Source: Fluctibacter halophilus
GTDB taxonomy: Bacteria; Pseudomonadota; Gammaproteobacteria; Enterobacterales; Alteromonadaceae
Assembly (NCBI RefSeq): GCF_020687825.1
Contig: NZ_JAJEWP010000001.1
Location: forward strand, 420,078-484,077
DNA length: 64,000 nucleotides
Direction: 5' to 3'
In this document: positions 45,783 to 54,457 of the stretch, piece after piece
Numbering within the stretch: position 1 is the first letter of the stretch
How the letters are laid out: each line of letters opens with the position of its first letter
Notes under the pieces: generated by a model
The model's input: the letters and a program-made list of their open reading frames with translations, nothing else
Told to the model about the DNA's origin: nothing
Databases searched by the model: none
Made by a program: the position numbers and the translations under genes

Positions 45783-46175
45783 ATGGAGTCACACTTCAAT
45801 CAATTGTTACGCATGGCGCATGAACAAGAAACGCCGCAGCGGTTGTTGTTTTTATTTGCCAGCGCTAAGACATCGAATAAAAGTCGAAAACAGGAAGAGA
45901 AGAAGGGCACGATTGAACCCACGATGGTAGTGGATAAATTGCCTGAGGAATTATCGGATTTCAACACACTGGTTAACGAAGCGGACGGCATCAGTAAGGC
46001 GTGGGACTTTGTTTTCATCGCCAGTCTGGGAGGTGATGGTGATTTTCCGCCGAGTAGTGATGATGCTGAACCCTTCCTCAACCAGATGACCAATGATGTG
46101 GCAACTGGCAACAATATCATGCGTTATGTGGTGTTTGATCGTCAGGAGAATCCTATCGAATTGAGTGCACACTAG
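45783..46175 (+). CDS. Conserved small protein of anaerobic gene clusters (often called RNR subunit alpha)
   Basis: A 130-residue soluble protein. The order MESHFNQLLRMAHEQ, QRLLFLFA, VDKLPEELSDF, WDFVFIASLGG and YVVFDRQENPIEL matches a small family that databases label ribonucleotide reductase subunit alpha. It has none of the features of a reductase catalytic subunit, so that name is probably a mis-annotation. It comes after the nrdD terminator with its own start. The function is unknown; location near nrdD and nar genes suggests an anaerobic role. Confidence 0.65.
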   Translation: MESHFNQLLRMAHEQETPQRLLFLFASAKTSNKSRKQEEKKGTIEPTMVVDKLPEELSDFNTLVNEADGISKAWDFVFIASLGGDGDFPPSSDDAEPFLNQMTNDVATGNNIMRYVVFDRQENPIELSAH

Positions 46176-46467
46176 TTTCCCGAACGGGAACCCCCAGGTA
46201 GGCACCACGTCAATCAGATTTTTATTCTATGAATGATGCAATGGGGGCGATAGGTTTCCTTCAAATACCACTCTGCCGAGTGACAGTATATGCATCGGCA
46301 GCCACCACTCCATTAAAACGGTGTACCAGCCTGTTGTCATCAGGAGCGAGGTCGGCCTGATGTTTTTGCTCAATCGAGCCCCTTTGTTCAGCCATGTAGC
46401 TCTCAGAAACCAGTCCGATCAGCCCCGTCCTTTTCAGTCTGTTTGGTATTGACTGGGCGTCTTGCGG

Positions 46468-46893
46468 TTACAGGTGTAGGAATATGTCTGCCAGGTTGTT
46501 CTGCTTTATGAGTCGATCACACTGCACATAGAGTATCTGCTCTTCCTTATTGTTGTGCTCTGTGAGAAGTTGTTCGAGTTCGGTTTCTAATGCTTGGGGA
46601 TCTCTTTCAAGGCACAGATCCTCGTGTATGTGATCGAGTAATTTTTGGATTAAACCGTGTTCCTGGCGCATCACAAACGTCGGACCGCTCATGTGCATTT
46701 GGGCGGCGCCTTCAAAAGCCGGAAACAGTAGTTGCTCCTCCCACTCAATATGCTGTTTGAGACCGTCCCTGAACTTGTCAAAAAAGGCTTTCGCGTGGTT
46801 GCGATTGTCAAGTTTGAAGCGTTGATATTGTCGGTATAGAAAGTCCAGCCTATCGTGGTCAACGCTAAAAAATTGTGTGATCAGATTATTCAT
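46468..46893 (-). CDS. Hemerythrin-domain protein
   Basis: A 141-residue four-helix protein with the expected di-iron ligands: H in VDHDRLD, H and E in HIEWEEQLLFPAFE, H in RQEHGLIQ, and H/E in TEHNNKEEQILY. Such proteins bind oxygen or NO or protect iron-sulphur centres. It is transcribed away from narK1 across a shared 525-base promoter region that contains a NarL-type inverted repeat. A role in NO or oxygen handling during nitrate respiration is plausible but inferred. Confidence 0.82.
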   Translation of the reverse strand: MNNLITQFFSVDHDRLDFLYRQYQRFKLDNRNHAKAFFDKFRDGLKQHIEWEEQLLFPAFEGAAQMHMSGPTFVMRQEHGLIQKLLDHIHEDLCLERDPQALETELEQLLTEHNNKEEQILYVQCDRLIKQNNLADIFLHL

Positions 46894-47417
46894 AATAACG
46901 ACTCCTGAAGAATGCCTTGTCGGATGAGAATTGTTTACTGCTGAGTGAAAAACTGTGTTTCTTTGAGGTCTTTAACTGATGTTCATTGGCCTTGACTATA
47001 CCCTTCACATTCGTCCGTCACCACACGGGGCATCATCATTCAGTGAGCGCTGAACACGAGAAACTACTCACTTTGAGGTAATGTGTATTATGTGCTTCCA
47101 TGCCTTGTAGAATACCGATTGAAGCACCGTTCTAACGTACCCATTCGTTGTAAATTCTGGCCTGTATATCTCCACAGTCTACCTACAAAAAAAGCATTGA
47201 TACCGATTCATTGGAATAGTTTTTTTGCGGCTGTTCTTTAGGCTTAAGTCATGTCTTTTACCCACGGTTGCTATCGTCCGTTGGCACTAAAAGCAAAAAG
47301 ATTGATTGCGTGATCTATTGGGAGCTTACGCGAGGTGTCTTTGGTGCGGTGTCAATGTTGATAAAACAGCTATTCAGACCATGAATACCACTAACAACGT
47401 TCAGGCGGAGTCCTCCC
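46894..47417. promoter_or_regulatory. Divergent hemerythrin/narK control region (524 bases)
   Basis: No gene is seen here. It holds a NarL 7-2-7 inverted repeat (47065-47080), a lone perfect heptamer TACCCAT (47138-47144) and a degenerate FNR-like box TTGATACCGATTCA (47197-47210). The arrangement, a distal NarL site with a proximal FNR site, is like that of E. coli narK. The start site is not determinable by eye. Confidence 0.55.
47065..47080. promoter_or_regulatory. NarL-type 7-2-7 site upstream of narK (47418)
   Basis: TACTCACTTTGAGGTA matches 12 of the 14 specified positions of the 7-2-7 consensus (TACYYMT-N2-AKRRGTA). Confidence 0.5.
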
Positions 47418-48884
47418 ATGTCTACTGAAAAATTCAACATTCTAAAATTCAGCGGTAAGATGAAAATACTGCACCTGTCCTGGATGGCTTTTTTCATCAG
47501 CTTTCTGGTTTGGTTTAATTTCGCACCATTGTTGCAAGCGGTCAAAGTGTCACTTGGGCTAACGACGGACCAAATAAAGACATTGCTAATTCTGAACGTC
47601 GCGCTAACCATTCCCGCCCGCGTTATTATTGGCATGCTTACCGACAAGTACGGACCAAGGCTGGTTTATTCAGCGTTGCTGGCGATATGTTCTATTCCCT
47701 GTTTTATGTTTGCATTTGCCGATAGTTTTGTTCAGGCAGCCATTGCCCGGTTCCTCCTGGGGTTTATCGGGGCAGGATTCGTGATTGGTATTCGCATGGT
47801 GTCTGAGTGGTTCCCGCACAATGAACTGGGTACTGCAGAGGGTATTTATGGTGGTTGGGGAAATTTTGGTTCAGCGGCTGCAGCATTTACGTTGCCAACC
47901 ATTGCGGTTCTTTTTGGTGGAGAGGATGGCTGGCGCTGGGCAATTGGTTTGACCGGGGTAATCAGTTTGCTGTTTGCGTTTGTCTACTATGCGAACGTGA
48001 CCAACACGCCGAAAGGGTCAACGTATTTTAAGCCAAAGAACCTCGGCGCCATGGAAGTAACCTCTGTTGCTGACTTCTTTTTGTTATTGATCATGAAGCT
48101 GCCCATGTACGCTGCGCTAGCGCTGTTGGCGTGGAAACTCGCGCCAGGCGGCGTAAACATTCTTAGCCAGGGCGTTGTGAATGCTATCTATCTGGGGCTG
48201 GTTGCACTGTATTTGCTTGAGCTTCATAAAGTGTGGCAAGTGAATAAAGACATCTTTACCAAGCCGGTTCCAGTATTACACCGGTATAATTTTAAGCAGG
48301 TGGCAGTGTTGGATATCTTGTACTTCACTAACTTTGGTTCGGAACTTGCGGTGGTCTCTATGTTGCCGTTGTTTTTTGCTGAAACATTCAGTCTGGATCC
48401 GGTACTGGCGGGTTTGGTAGCAGGGGCCTACGCCTTTATGAACCTGATGTCACGTCCTGCCGGTGGTTGGATTTCAGACAAGTTCGGTCGCAAATCCACG
48501 CTGATGATCCTGACCGCAGGGCTGGCTGCTGGCTATGCGCTAATGGGAATGGTTGATGGTCAATGGCCGCTTTGGCTCGCTGTAGTGATTGCAATGGGGT
48601 GTTCTTTCTTTGTACAGTCAGGTGAGGGGGCCGTGTTTGCTGTGGTACCACTGATTAAACGCAGAATGACAGGGCAAATTGCTGGCATGACGGGTGCTTA
48701 TGGTAATGTCGGTGCTGTCACATTTCTTACGGTCTTATCCTTTGTTGACTACAGCACTTTCTTTTATGTGATTGCTGTTACTGCTTTGCTTGGCCTGTTT
48801 ACACTGATGTTTATGGATGAGCCTCGTGGTCAGATTGCAGAGGTGGCGGAAGATGGTACCGTACACATGATTGATGTGAGCTGA
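47418..48884 (+). CDS. Nitrate/nitrite MFS transporter (NarK-type, first copy)
   Basis: A 488-residue, twelve-helix major facilitator. The nitrate signatures are GIRMVSEWFPHNELGTAEGI and GGWGNFGSAAAAF, as in the NNP family; the second-half signature region is GMTGAYGNVGAV. A long hydrophilic/extra-helical segment in the middle distinguishes it from the next NarK. It could exchange nitrate for nitrite or import nitrate with protons; the sequence does not decide. The kinase-phosphatase gene follows after 70 bases. Confidence 0.86.
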   Translation: MSTEKFNILKFSGKMKILHLSWMAFFISFLVWFNFAPLLQAVKVSLGLTTDQIKTLLILNVALTIPARVIIGMLTDKYGPRLVYSALLAICSIPCFMFAFADSFVQAAIARFLLGFIGAGFVIGIRMVSEWFPHNELGTAEGIYGGWGNFGSAAAAFTLPTIAVLFGGEDGWRWAIGLTGVISLLFAFVYYANVTNTPKGSTYFKPKNLGAMEVTSVADFFLLLIMKLPMYAALALLAWKLAPGGVNILSQGVVNAIYLGLVALYLLELHKVWQVNKDIFTKPVPVLHRYNFKQVAVLDILYFTNFGSELAVVSMLPLFFAETFSLDPVLAGLVAGAYAFMNLMSRPAGGWISDKFGRKSTLMILTAGLAAGYALMGMVDGQWPLWLAVVIAMGCSFFVQSGEGAVFAVVPLIKRRMTGQIAGMTGAYGNVGAVTFLTVLSFVDYSTFFYVIAVTALLGLFTLMFMDEPRGQIAEVAEDGTVHMIDVS

Positions 48885-48954
48885 TCAATGCCGAAATGTA
48901 TGGTGAACGCGGTGTTGCTGGCTTGTGTTAATTGTTTATAGACTGAGTTGATAC

Positions 48955-50715
48955 ATGCCTGATTTTGACTCCGCTGATGACAACGCCACAGCATCGACGC
49001 TGATAAGTGTCGATGCTGGCTGTGCCTCTATCGCTGGAAGAAAGCCTGTGAATGAGGATGCTGTTCAGGTTTCGATACCCGAGGCTGAATATGCTCTGAC
49101 GACCAAAGGTGTGTGCCTGATTATTGCTGATGGGGTGAGTAGTGCGGAGGCTGGACAAGAAGCCAGCCAGTATTCCGTCAGAACATTTGTAGAGGAGTAT
49201 TATCGGACACCAGACACGTGGTCAGTGAAACACGCAGGGCAAAAGACGTTGTCTTCGATAAACCTAAATCTGTTTAAAAAAAGCCATGCGTTTACCCACC
49301 AAGAAAAAGGCTTTCTTTGCACCTTCAGTGGTTTGGTTATCAAGTCTCGTACGCTTCATTTTTTTCATGCGGGAGACTCAAGGGTTTATCGTTTCCGGCA
49401 AGGCGAATTGGCACAGCTGAGCCGCGATCATACCGTTAATATTGGCGCTGGCAAAAGCATACTGTCTCGGGCTGTCGGTATGGACAACGATCTTCGTGTT
49501 GATTACGGAAAAGCACCAATTGAAGAAGGAGATATCCTGCTTCTGACAACGGATGGTATTCATGATTTTTTAACCTCTGACGAGCTGGTAGGTGTACTCG
49601 CTTCCGATGAAAACGCACAATCCCTGTGTGACACCCTGGTTGCCCGAGCTAAGGCTGCTAACAGTGATGACAATATCAGTTGCGCCATAGCGATTGTTCA
49701 ACATTTGCCGCACGAAAGCAGGGATGACTTCAATACGAAACTGACGAGATTACCCTTTCCCCCTCATCTGGAACCCGGTATGAAACTGGATGGTTACCGT
49801 GTCGAACAGGAATTGTTTGCCAGTAGCCGAAGTCAGGTCTACCTGGTCACTGATCTTGATACCGATCAGCAGTTGGTGATGAAAACGCCATCAATGAATT
49901 ACGTTGATGATATTCACTATATTGACCGGTTTATTCAGGAGGAGTGGATAGGCAAGCGCATTGACAGTGAGCATGTTGTCAAGATCATTCAACAGAACAG
50001 ACCGCGCTCTTGTCTCTATTATCTGATGGAATATGTGCCGGGTGTTTCTCTCGAACGATGGATGAAGAATAATCCGCTTCCTGCACCTAAACTGGCCATT
50101 GGGCTGGTGAAACAAATAGCTTCAGCGTTGCAGGCCTTTCATGGCATGGACACGATCCACCAGGATCTCAAACCGGCCAATATTCTTGTCGATGATTCCA
50201 TGCACATTAAGGTGATAGATTTCGGCTCAGTATTTGTTGCTGGAATTGCAGAAGTCTTTATTCCTATTGAACACATAGGGGCATTGGGTACAGCAACGTA
50301 TTCTGATCCTTATTACTTACAGGGCAAGAACACTGGTATACAGGGCGATATATATGCTTTAGCAACGATAACCTACGAGCTGTTTACCGGCGGGCTTCCC
50401 TACGGTGAAAAAATTCAAGATTGCGTCAACAGTCGTGACTTTGACAAGTTGCGCTATCACAACGCGAACCGACACAATCCTATTATTCCATTGTGGTTTG
50501 ACCGTGCGCTGGAGAAAGGCGTTACCTTGGATGAGACCTACCGATATCGTTCTCTGCAGGATTTTTTGCAAGATATTACGCACCCTAATCCCGGGTTCTT
50601 GCAGGACGACCCGCAGGTAGACAACAGCAGGAGTTATTTTTTCTGGCAGATCATGTCGGCTTTTTGGGTGCTGATGTTAGTGCTGGTGGTGTTTCTTTTT
50701 TCTAACTCAGGATAG
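48955..50715 (+). CDS. Bifunctional PP2C-type phosphatase/Ser-Thr kinase, tail-anchored
   Basis: A 586-residue fusion. Residues about 20-240 form a PP2C phosphatase with its acidic metal motifs (IADGVSSAE, FHAGDSRVYRF, LTTDGIHDFL, DDNISCAI). Residues about 270-530 form a kinase: MKTPS carries the ATP-binding lysine, HQDLKPANIL the catalytic loop (HQD instead of HRD) and VIDFGS the DFG motif. The glycine-rich loop is degenerate (LFASSRSQVYLV). A C-terminal helix (WQIMSAFWVLMLVLVVFLF) anchors it in the membrane. Lying between two nitrate transporters, it may phosphorylate and dephosphorylate a transporter or regulator. Confidence 0.85.
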   Translation: MPDFDSADDNATASTLISVDAGCASIAGRKPVNEDAVQVSIPEAEYALTTKGVCLIIADGVSSAEAGQEASQYSVRTFVEEYYRTPDTWSVKHAGQKTLSSINLNLFKKSHAFTHQEKGFLCTFSGLVIKSRTLHFFHAGDSRVYRFRQGELAQLSRDHTVNIGAGKSILSRAVGMDNDLRVDYGKAPIEEGDILLLTTDGIHDFLTSDELVGVLASDENAQSLCDTLVARAKAANSDDNISCAIAIVQHLPHESRDDFNTKLTRLPFPPHLEPGMKLDGYRVEQELFASSRSQVYLVTDLDTDQQLVMKTPSMNYVDDIHYIDRFIQEEWIGKRIDSEHVVKIIQQNRPRSCLYYLMEYVPGVSLERWMKNNPLPAPKLAIGLVKQIASALQAFHGMDTIHQDLKPANILVDDSMHIKVIDFGSVFVAGIAEVFIPIEHIGALGTATYSDPYYLQGKNTGIQGDIYALATITYELFTGGLPYGEKIQDCVNSRDFDKLRYHNANRHNPIIPLWFDRALEKGVTLDETYRYRSLQDFLQDITHPNPGFLQDDPQVDNSRSYFFWQIMSAFWVLMLVLVVFLFSNSG

Positions 50716-50880
50716 TAAGGACGGTGCCAGTTGTGTCGGTAGAGCGTTCAGATCAACCCTGTCAGAGGTGGAGCCAGGGGGCGAACGAGCAAGCATGTTT
50801 TTTTAGGTATTCGTTCAGTGTCCGGACTCATTGGGGGTAACAGGCAATCCTGCTAAACGATGCGGATTACCTGAGCGTTT

Positions 50881-50896
50881 TACCCAATTAGAGGTA
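50881..50896. promoter_or_regulatory. NarL-type 7-2-7 site upstream of narK (51007)
   Basis: TACCCAATTAGAGGTA matches 13 of the 14 specified positions. It is centred about 118 bases before the narK start. The 291-base gap 50716-51006 holds no gene. Confidence 0.62.
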
Positions 50897-51006
50897 GTGC
50901 AGGTGACTTGTTCTGGTCAGTGTGAGCAAGTGTGGTTATAGAGATCGTTTGCACACAGCGCTATATTCAAACGCAACACTAAGCAGTTAAAGACAGCATT
51001 TATTCT

Positions 51007-52287
51007 ATGACAGCGTCAAGCACCCCAAGCGCGACACGCGCGCTAATCATGGCTACCCTGGTCTTTGCCGTGAACTTTTCGGTGTGGACATTGTACTCGG
51101 TGATGGGGATTGCACTTAAAGATCAGTTGTCGCTGAATGCTACCGAGTTTGGTTTGCTGTTATCTGCGCCTATATTTACCGGTGCAATCTTCAGATTACC
51201 TGTTGGTCTGTTGTGTGAACGGTATTCAAGTAAAAACCTTTTCATTCTTCAGATGCTTATTCTGCTTCCTCCCCTGTTGATGCTTCCTTATGTTGATTCC
51301 TATTGGGGATATCTGCTAATTGGTTTGATTACCGGTATATCTGGCATTTCATTCACTATCGGCATCCGTTACGTAACGGATTGGTTTCCCAGCAACGAAC
51401 TGGGAACCGCGATGGGCGTGTTCGGGGCGGGTAACGCTGGTGCAGCGTTGAGTCTGGTACTGGTGCCTTTTATCATTGATTACTGGGGCTGGGAAATGGT
51501 GGGGCCTGTATATGCAATTGGGGTTGGTGTCACTATTTTTCTCTTCTGGCTGCTGGCCCCGGCTTTGCCCGTGTACCTTCGGCACAAGCAACCTAAAACG
51601 CTGGCGTTTTATCTTAAACCACTGACGCATGCAAAAGTTTGGCGATTTGGTTTGTATTACTACTTTGTCTTCGGCAGCTTTCTGGCTTTGCTGCTCTGGC
51701 TGCCACAGTATTATGTCAAAGCGTATTCCCAGTCGTTTAATCGAGCGATGGCGTTAACATTACTTTTTGTGATCAGTTCCAGTATGGCAAGGGCCGCTGG
51801 AGGCTGGTTCGCTGATAAGTTTGGTGCCAGGACTGTCAATTGGAGTGTGTTTTGGATATGCCTGGTATGTTTGTTTTTCCTCAGTTACCCGCCGACCACG
51901 ATGACGTTACACGGTGTAGAGAAAGATGTTGAGTTGTATATAGAGCTCAATCTTACGGCTTTCACCATTTTGTTGCTGATCATCGGCTTGGCGCAAGGCT
52001 TCGGACGAGCCAGTGTGTACAAAATCATAAACGATTACTACCCCGAGCACATGGGGAGCGTAGGAGGGATGGTGGCCATGCTTGGGGCGCTGGGTGGGTG
52101 TACGCTGCCCATTCTTTTCGGTGTGGCCGTTGATCTGATTGGCGTTTATAGCGCTTGTTTCATGTTGCTGTACGGCGTGTTAGCGATGTGTATGATTCTG
52201 ATGCATTTTGCCATAAAGCGTGATCGCCATGAAAGCAGAATCCGCCAGGCAGAAACCGATAACTTTTTAGAAAGGGAGCATTATTGA
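51007..52287 (+). CDS. Nitrate transporter, NarK1-type MFS
   Basis: A 426-residue transporter with twelve helices and the NNP signatures GIRYVTDWFPSNELGTAMGV and FGAGNAGAALS, the latter typical of NarK1-type proton-nitrate symporters. A short hydrophilic C-terminal tail follows. Its stop codon overlaps the nnrS start by one base. Together with the first and third NarK it would give transport with different energetics, which is a common pairing in denitrifiers. Confidence 0.87.
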   Translation: MTASSTPSATRALIMATLVFAVNFSVWTLYSVMGIALKDQLSLNATEFGLLLSAPIFTGAIFRLPVGLLCERYSSKNLFILQMLILLPPLLMLPYVDSYWGYLLIGLITGISGISFTIGIRYVTDWFPSNELGTAMGVFGAGNAGAALSLVLVPFIIDYWGWEMVGPVYAIGVGVTIFLFWLLAPALPVYLRHKQPKTLAFYLKPLTHAKVWRFGLYYYFVFGSFLALLLWLPQYYVKAYSQSFNRAMALTLLFVISSSMARAAGGWFADKFGARTVNWSVFWICLVCLFFLSYPPTTMTLHGVEKDVELYIELNLTAFTILLLIIGLAQGFGRASVYKIINDYYPEHMGSVGGMVAMLGALGGCTLPILFGVAVDLIGVYSACFMLLYGVLAMCMILMHFAIKRDRHESRIRQAETDNFLEREHY

Positions 52288-53486
52288 TGTTAAATATCAC
52301 TGATCTGCAACAGGAGGAAAAGGTATTTCCTCTGTTTCGGCTCGGCTTCAGGCCGCTGTTCCTTTTTGGAGGTTTGTTTGCCGTTGTGGCAATTGGCTTT
52401 TGGACCCTGTTTTTACAGGGAGTGGTGACAGGGTTTAGTCAACGGGATCCTTTTTGGTGGCATGCTCACGAAATGCTTTTTGGTTTCACAACTGCGATTA
52501 TTGTCGGCTTCTTACTGACAGCAGTGCAAAACTGGACGGGTATTCCCGGGCTTAAATCAACCCGACTGATGTTACTGTTTGCCTTGTGGTTGTCTGCCAG
52601 AGTGTTGCTATTTATGGGAACAACCGTTCCTATTGCCTGGACAATGAGCATTGATTTACTGTTTCTCCCGTTGGCTGCGTATTTTCTTGCACGACCCATT
52701 ATCCGGATAAAACAGTATCGCAACCTTATTTTTGTTCCTATCTTGCTGTTAATGACCCTAACCAATGCTGCGTCCTATTTGCCAGGGTTAGGATTCGCAC
52801 CGACCTGGCAACAACAAAGCTTCTACGGCATGGTGCTACTGACGATCGTATTAATATCGTTGTTGGGTGGCCGCGTAATCCCGTTTTTCACCGCCAACGG
52901 CACCGGACAACCTAAAGTGGCACCGTGGCTCTGGCTTGAAGTTGTGTGTGCCCTGACTCTGGTGTGTGTTTTCGTGCTTTATTTCAGTGGTTGGGCAGCT
53001 ACCTTTCGCCTTTTACCCGCCTTGTTGTTTTTGGCTGCCGTAGCACAATTCATTCGCTGGTTCCGTTGGCGACCTTGGGTGACCATCAATATACCGCTGT
53101 TGTGGTCACTGCATTTGGCTTACTCATTTGTTCCGGTCGGACTACTGCTCCTGGGTCTGTCAACTGTTTCAGCACACGTGTCCCAAAGTGCTGCTTTGCA
53201 TGCATTAAATACGGGGGCTATCGGCGGCATGATCCTGGCGATGATGGCCAGAGTTTCGCTAGGACATACGGGACGAAAATTGGTGGTCAGCAAGGGCATT
53301 GCTGTCGCATTTGGCGCAGTTCTGCTTGCGGGGCTGGTACGCAGTATCCTTGTGGCTGGAGCCCCTCAATTTGTGTCGTTGTGGTGGCAGATATCAGGGG
53401 GCTTATGGTGTATTGGATTTGCCCTGTTTGTAGTGCGCTATTGGCCAATTCTAACCCGTCCGCGGTTAGACGGTCGGCCTGGTTAG
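52287..53486 (+). CDS. nnrS: NnrS family heme/NO-response membrane protein
   Basis: A 399-residue polytopic protein with about twelve helices. Characteristic NnrS segments are FRLGFRPLFLFGG, WWHAHEMLFGFTTAIIVGF and LHALNTGAIGGMILAMMARV, with conserved histidines that could hold heme or copper. The start is set to ATG 52287, one base into the narK stop codon, with AAGGGAG nine bases upstream. NnrS proteins are tied to NO tolerance. It converges with moeB and overlaps it by four bases. Confidence 0.86.
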   Translation: MLNITDLQQEEKVFPLFRLGFRPLFLFGGLFAVVAIGFWTLFLQGVVTGFSQRDPFWWHAHEMLFGFTTAIIVGFLLTAVQNWTGIPGLKSTRLMLLFALWLSARVLLFMGTTVPIAWTMSIDLLFLPLAAYFLARPIIRIKQYRNLIFVPILLLMTLTNAASYLPGLGFAPTWQQQSFYGMVLLTIVLISLLGGRVIPFFTANGTGQPKVAPWLWLEVVCALTLVCVFVLYFSGWAATFRLLPALLFLAAVAQFIRWFRWRPWVTINIPLLWSLHLAYSFVPVGLLLLGLSTVSAHVSQSAALHALNTGAIGGMILAMMARVSLGHTGRKLVVSKGIAVAFGAVLLAGLVRSILVAGAPQFVSLWWQISGGLWCIGFALFVVRYWPILTRPRLDGRPG

Positions 53487-54259
53487 TGACCGTTTTCGGT
53501 ACCGCAAACCGGGCATTGGGGATCTTTCTGCAGTGCAAAGGTTTGCCATTCTGAGCGAATAGCGTCAAACAGTAGCACCTTGGCGGTAAGTGGCTCGCCA
53601 AACCCGGTTAGCAGCTTAATCGCCTCCAGTGCCTGCATGGCGCCGATAATTCCGACAACGGGCGACATAATGCCCGATTCGACACATGAGAGGTTTTGTT
53701 CGCCGAAAAAGCGACTCAGACATTGATAACAAGGGGTATGGTGTTGTGGCACAAAAGAGCTGATCTGACCTTCCATGCGGATAGCGGCACCAGATATCAG
53801 CGCTTTTTGGTTTTTCCAGCATACTGTGTTGAGTAAATTACGGGTTTCAAGGTTGTCGGTACAATCAAGAACAATGTCATTTGCTGCTACTGCCTGTTCC
53901 AGTTCAGGTTCGCTCATTCGTACAGTGTGAATCTGAATATCAACGTCACTGTTGAGGGATGTAAGGGATTGTTTAGCTGATTCGCATTTGAGTTTTCCCA
54001 GATCCTGCTCAGTATGCAGGATTTGTCGCTGCAAATTAGTTAGCGCTACCGTATCGTCATCCACCAATGTCAGGTTACCAATACCGGACGCCACTAAGTA
54101 TTGAGCCGCAGCACAGCCAAGCCCCCCTACACCGATTTGTAACACCCGGGCGTTCAACAGGGCTTCCTGACCATCCAGATCAAACCCTGGCAGCAGGATT
54201 TGGCGACAGTATCGCAGTGCTTGTTGTTGGCTCAACGTCCGGTTTTCGTGCTCGTTCAT
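53483..54259 (-). CDS. moeB: Molybdopterin-synthase adenylyltransferase MoeB
   Basis: A 258-residue ThiF/HesA-type E1-like enzyme. The nucleotide motif is IGVGGLGCAAAQYL, the Arg/Lys-rich adenylation segment is present (TNLQRQILHTEQDLGKLK), and the zinc cysteines are CYQC and CPVC. It adenylates the C-terminal glycine of MoaD, consistent with moaD in this window. No rhodanese domain is appended. ThiF is an alternative, but the nearby moa cluster favours MoeB. The divergent gap with the porin gene contains a NarL-like site. Confidence 0.86.
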   Translation of the reverse strand: MNEHENRTLSQQQALRYCRQILLPGFDLDGQEALLNARVLQIGVGGLGCAAAQYLVASGIGNLTLVDDDTVALTNLQRQILHTEQDLGKLKCESAKQSLTSLNSDVDIQIHTVRMSEPELEQAVAANDIVLDCTDNLETRNLLNTVCWKNQKALISGAAIRMEGQISSFVPQHHTPCYQCLSRFFGEQNLSCVESGIMSPVVGIIGAMQALEAIKLLTGFGEPLTAKVLLFDAIRSEWQTFALQKDPQCPVCGTENGH

Positions 54260-54323
54260 TCTGAATTCAACGTATCTCAGTTCTACTGAGCACGTTGTAT
54301 CACTTTAGGTGGAATCCGTTCAA

Positions 54324-54339
54324 TGATCCTAAAGGAGTA
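54324..54339. promoter_or_regulatory. NarL-type 7-2-7 site between moeB and the porin gene
   Basis: TGATCCTAAAGGAGTA: the right heptamer AGGAGTA is perfect and the left one has two mismatches, giving 12 of 14. Confidence 0.42.
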
Positions 54340-54457
54340 GCCATGTTACCACTGCTGTGTAACAGGATGCTCAATTTGGTGGTAAACGCTTGTTAAATAA
54401 AGAAAAAGATAGACTTCTGGAGTATGGTGTAAGCACACGTTTGATAAGGAACAAAGC

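Noticed and set aside
46894-46990. FNR box for the hemerythrin gene
   Set aside because: The closest sequence, TTGAGGTCTTTAAC, keeps only one good half-site.
54441-54454. FNR-like TTGATAAGGAACAA in front of the porin gene
   Set aside because: It coincides with the ribosome-binding site, four bases before the ATG, so it cannot be a normal activator site; one half-site is also imperfect.
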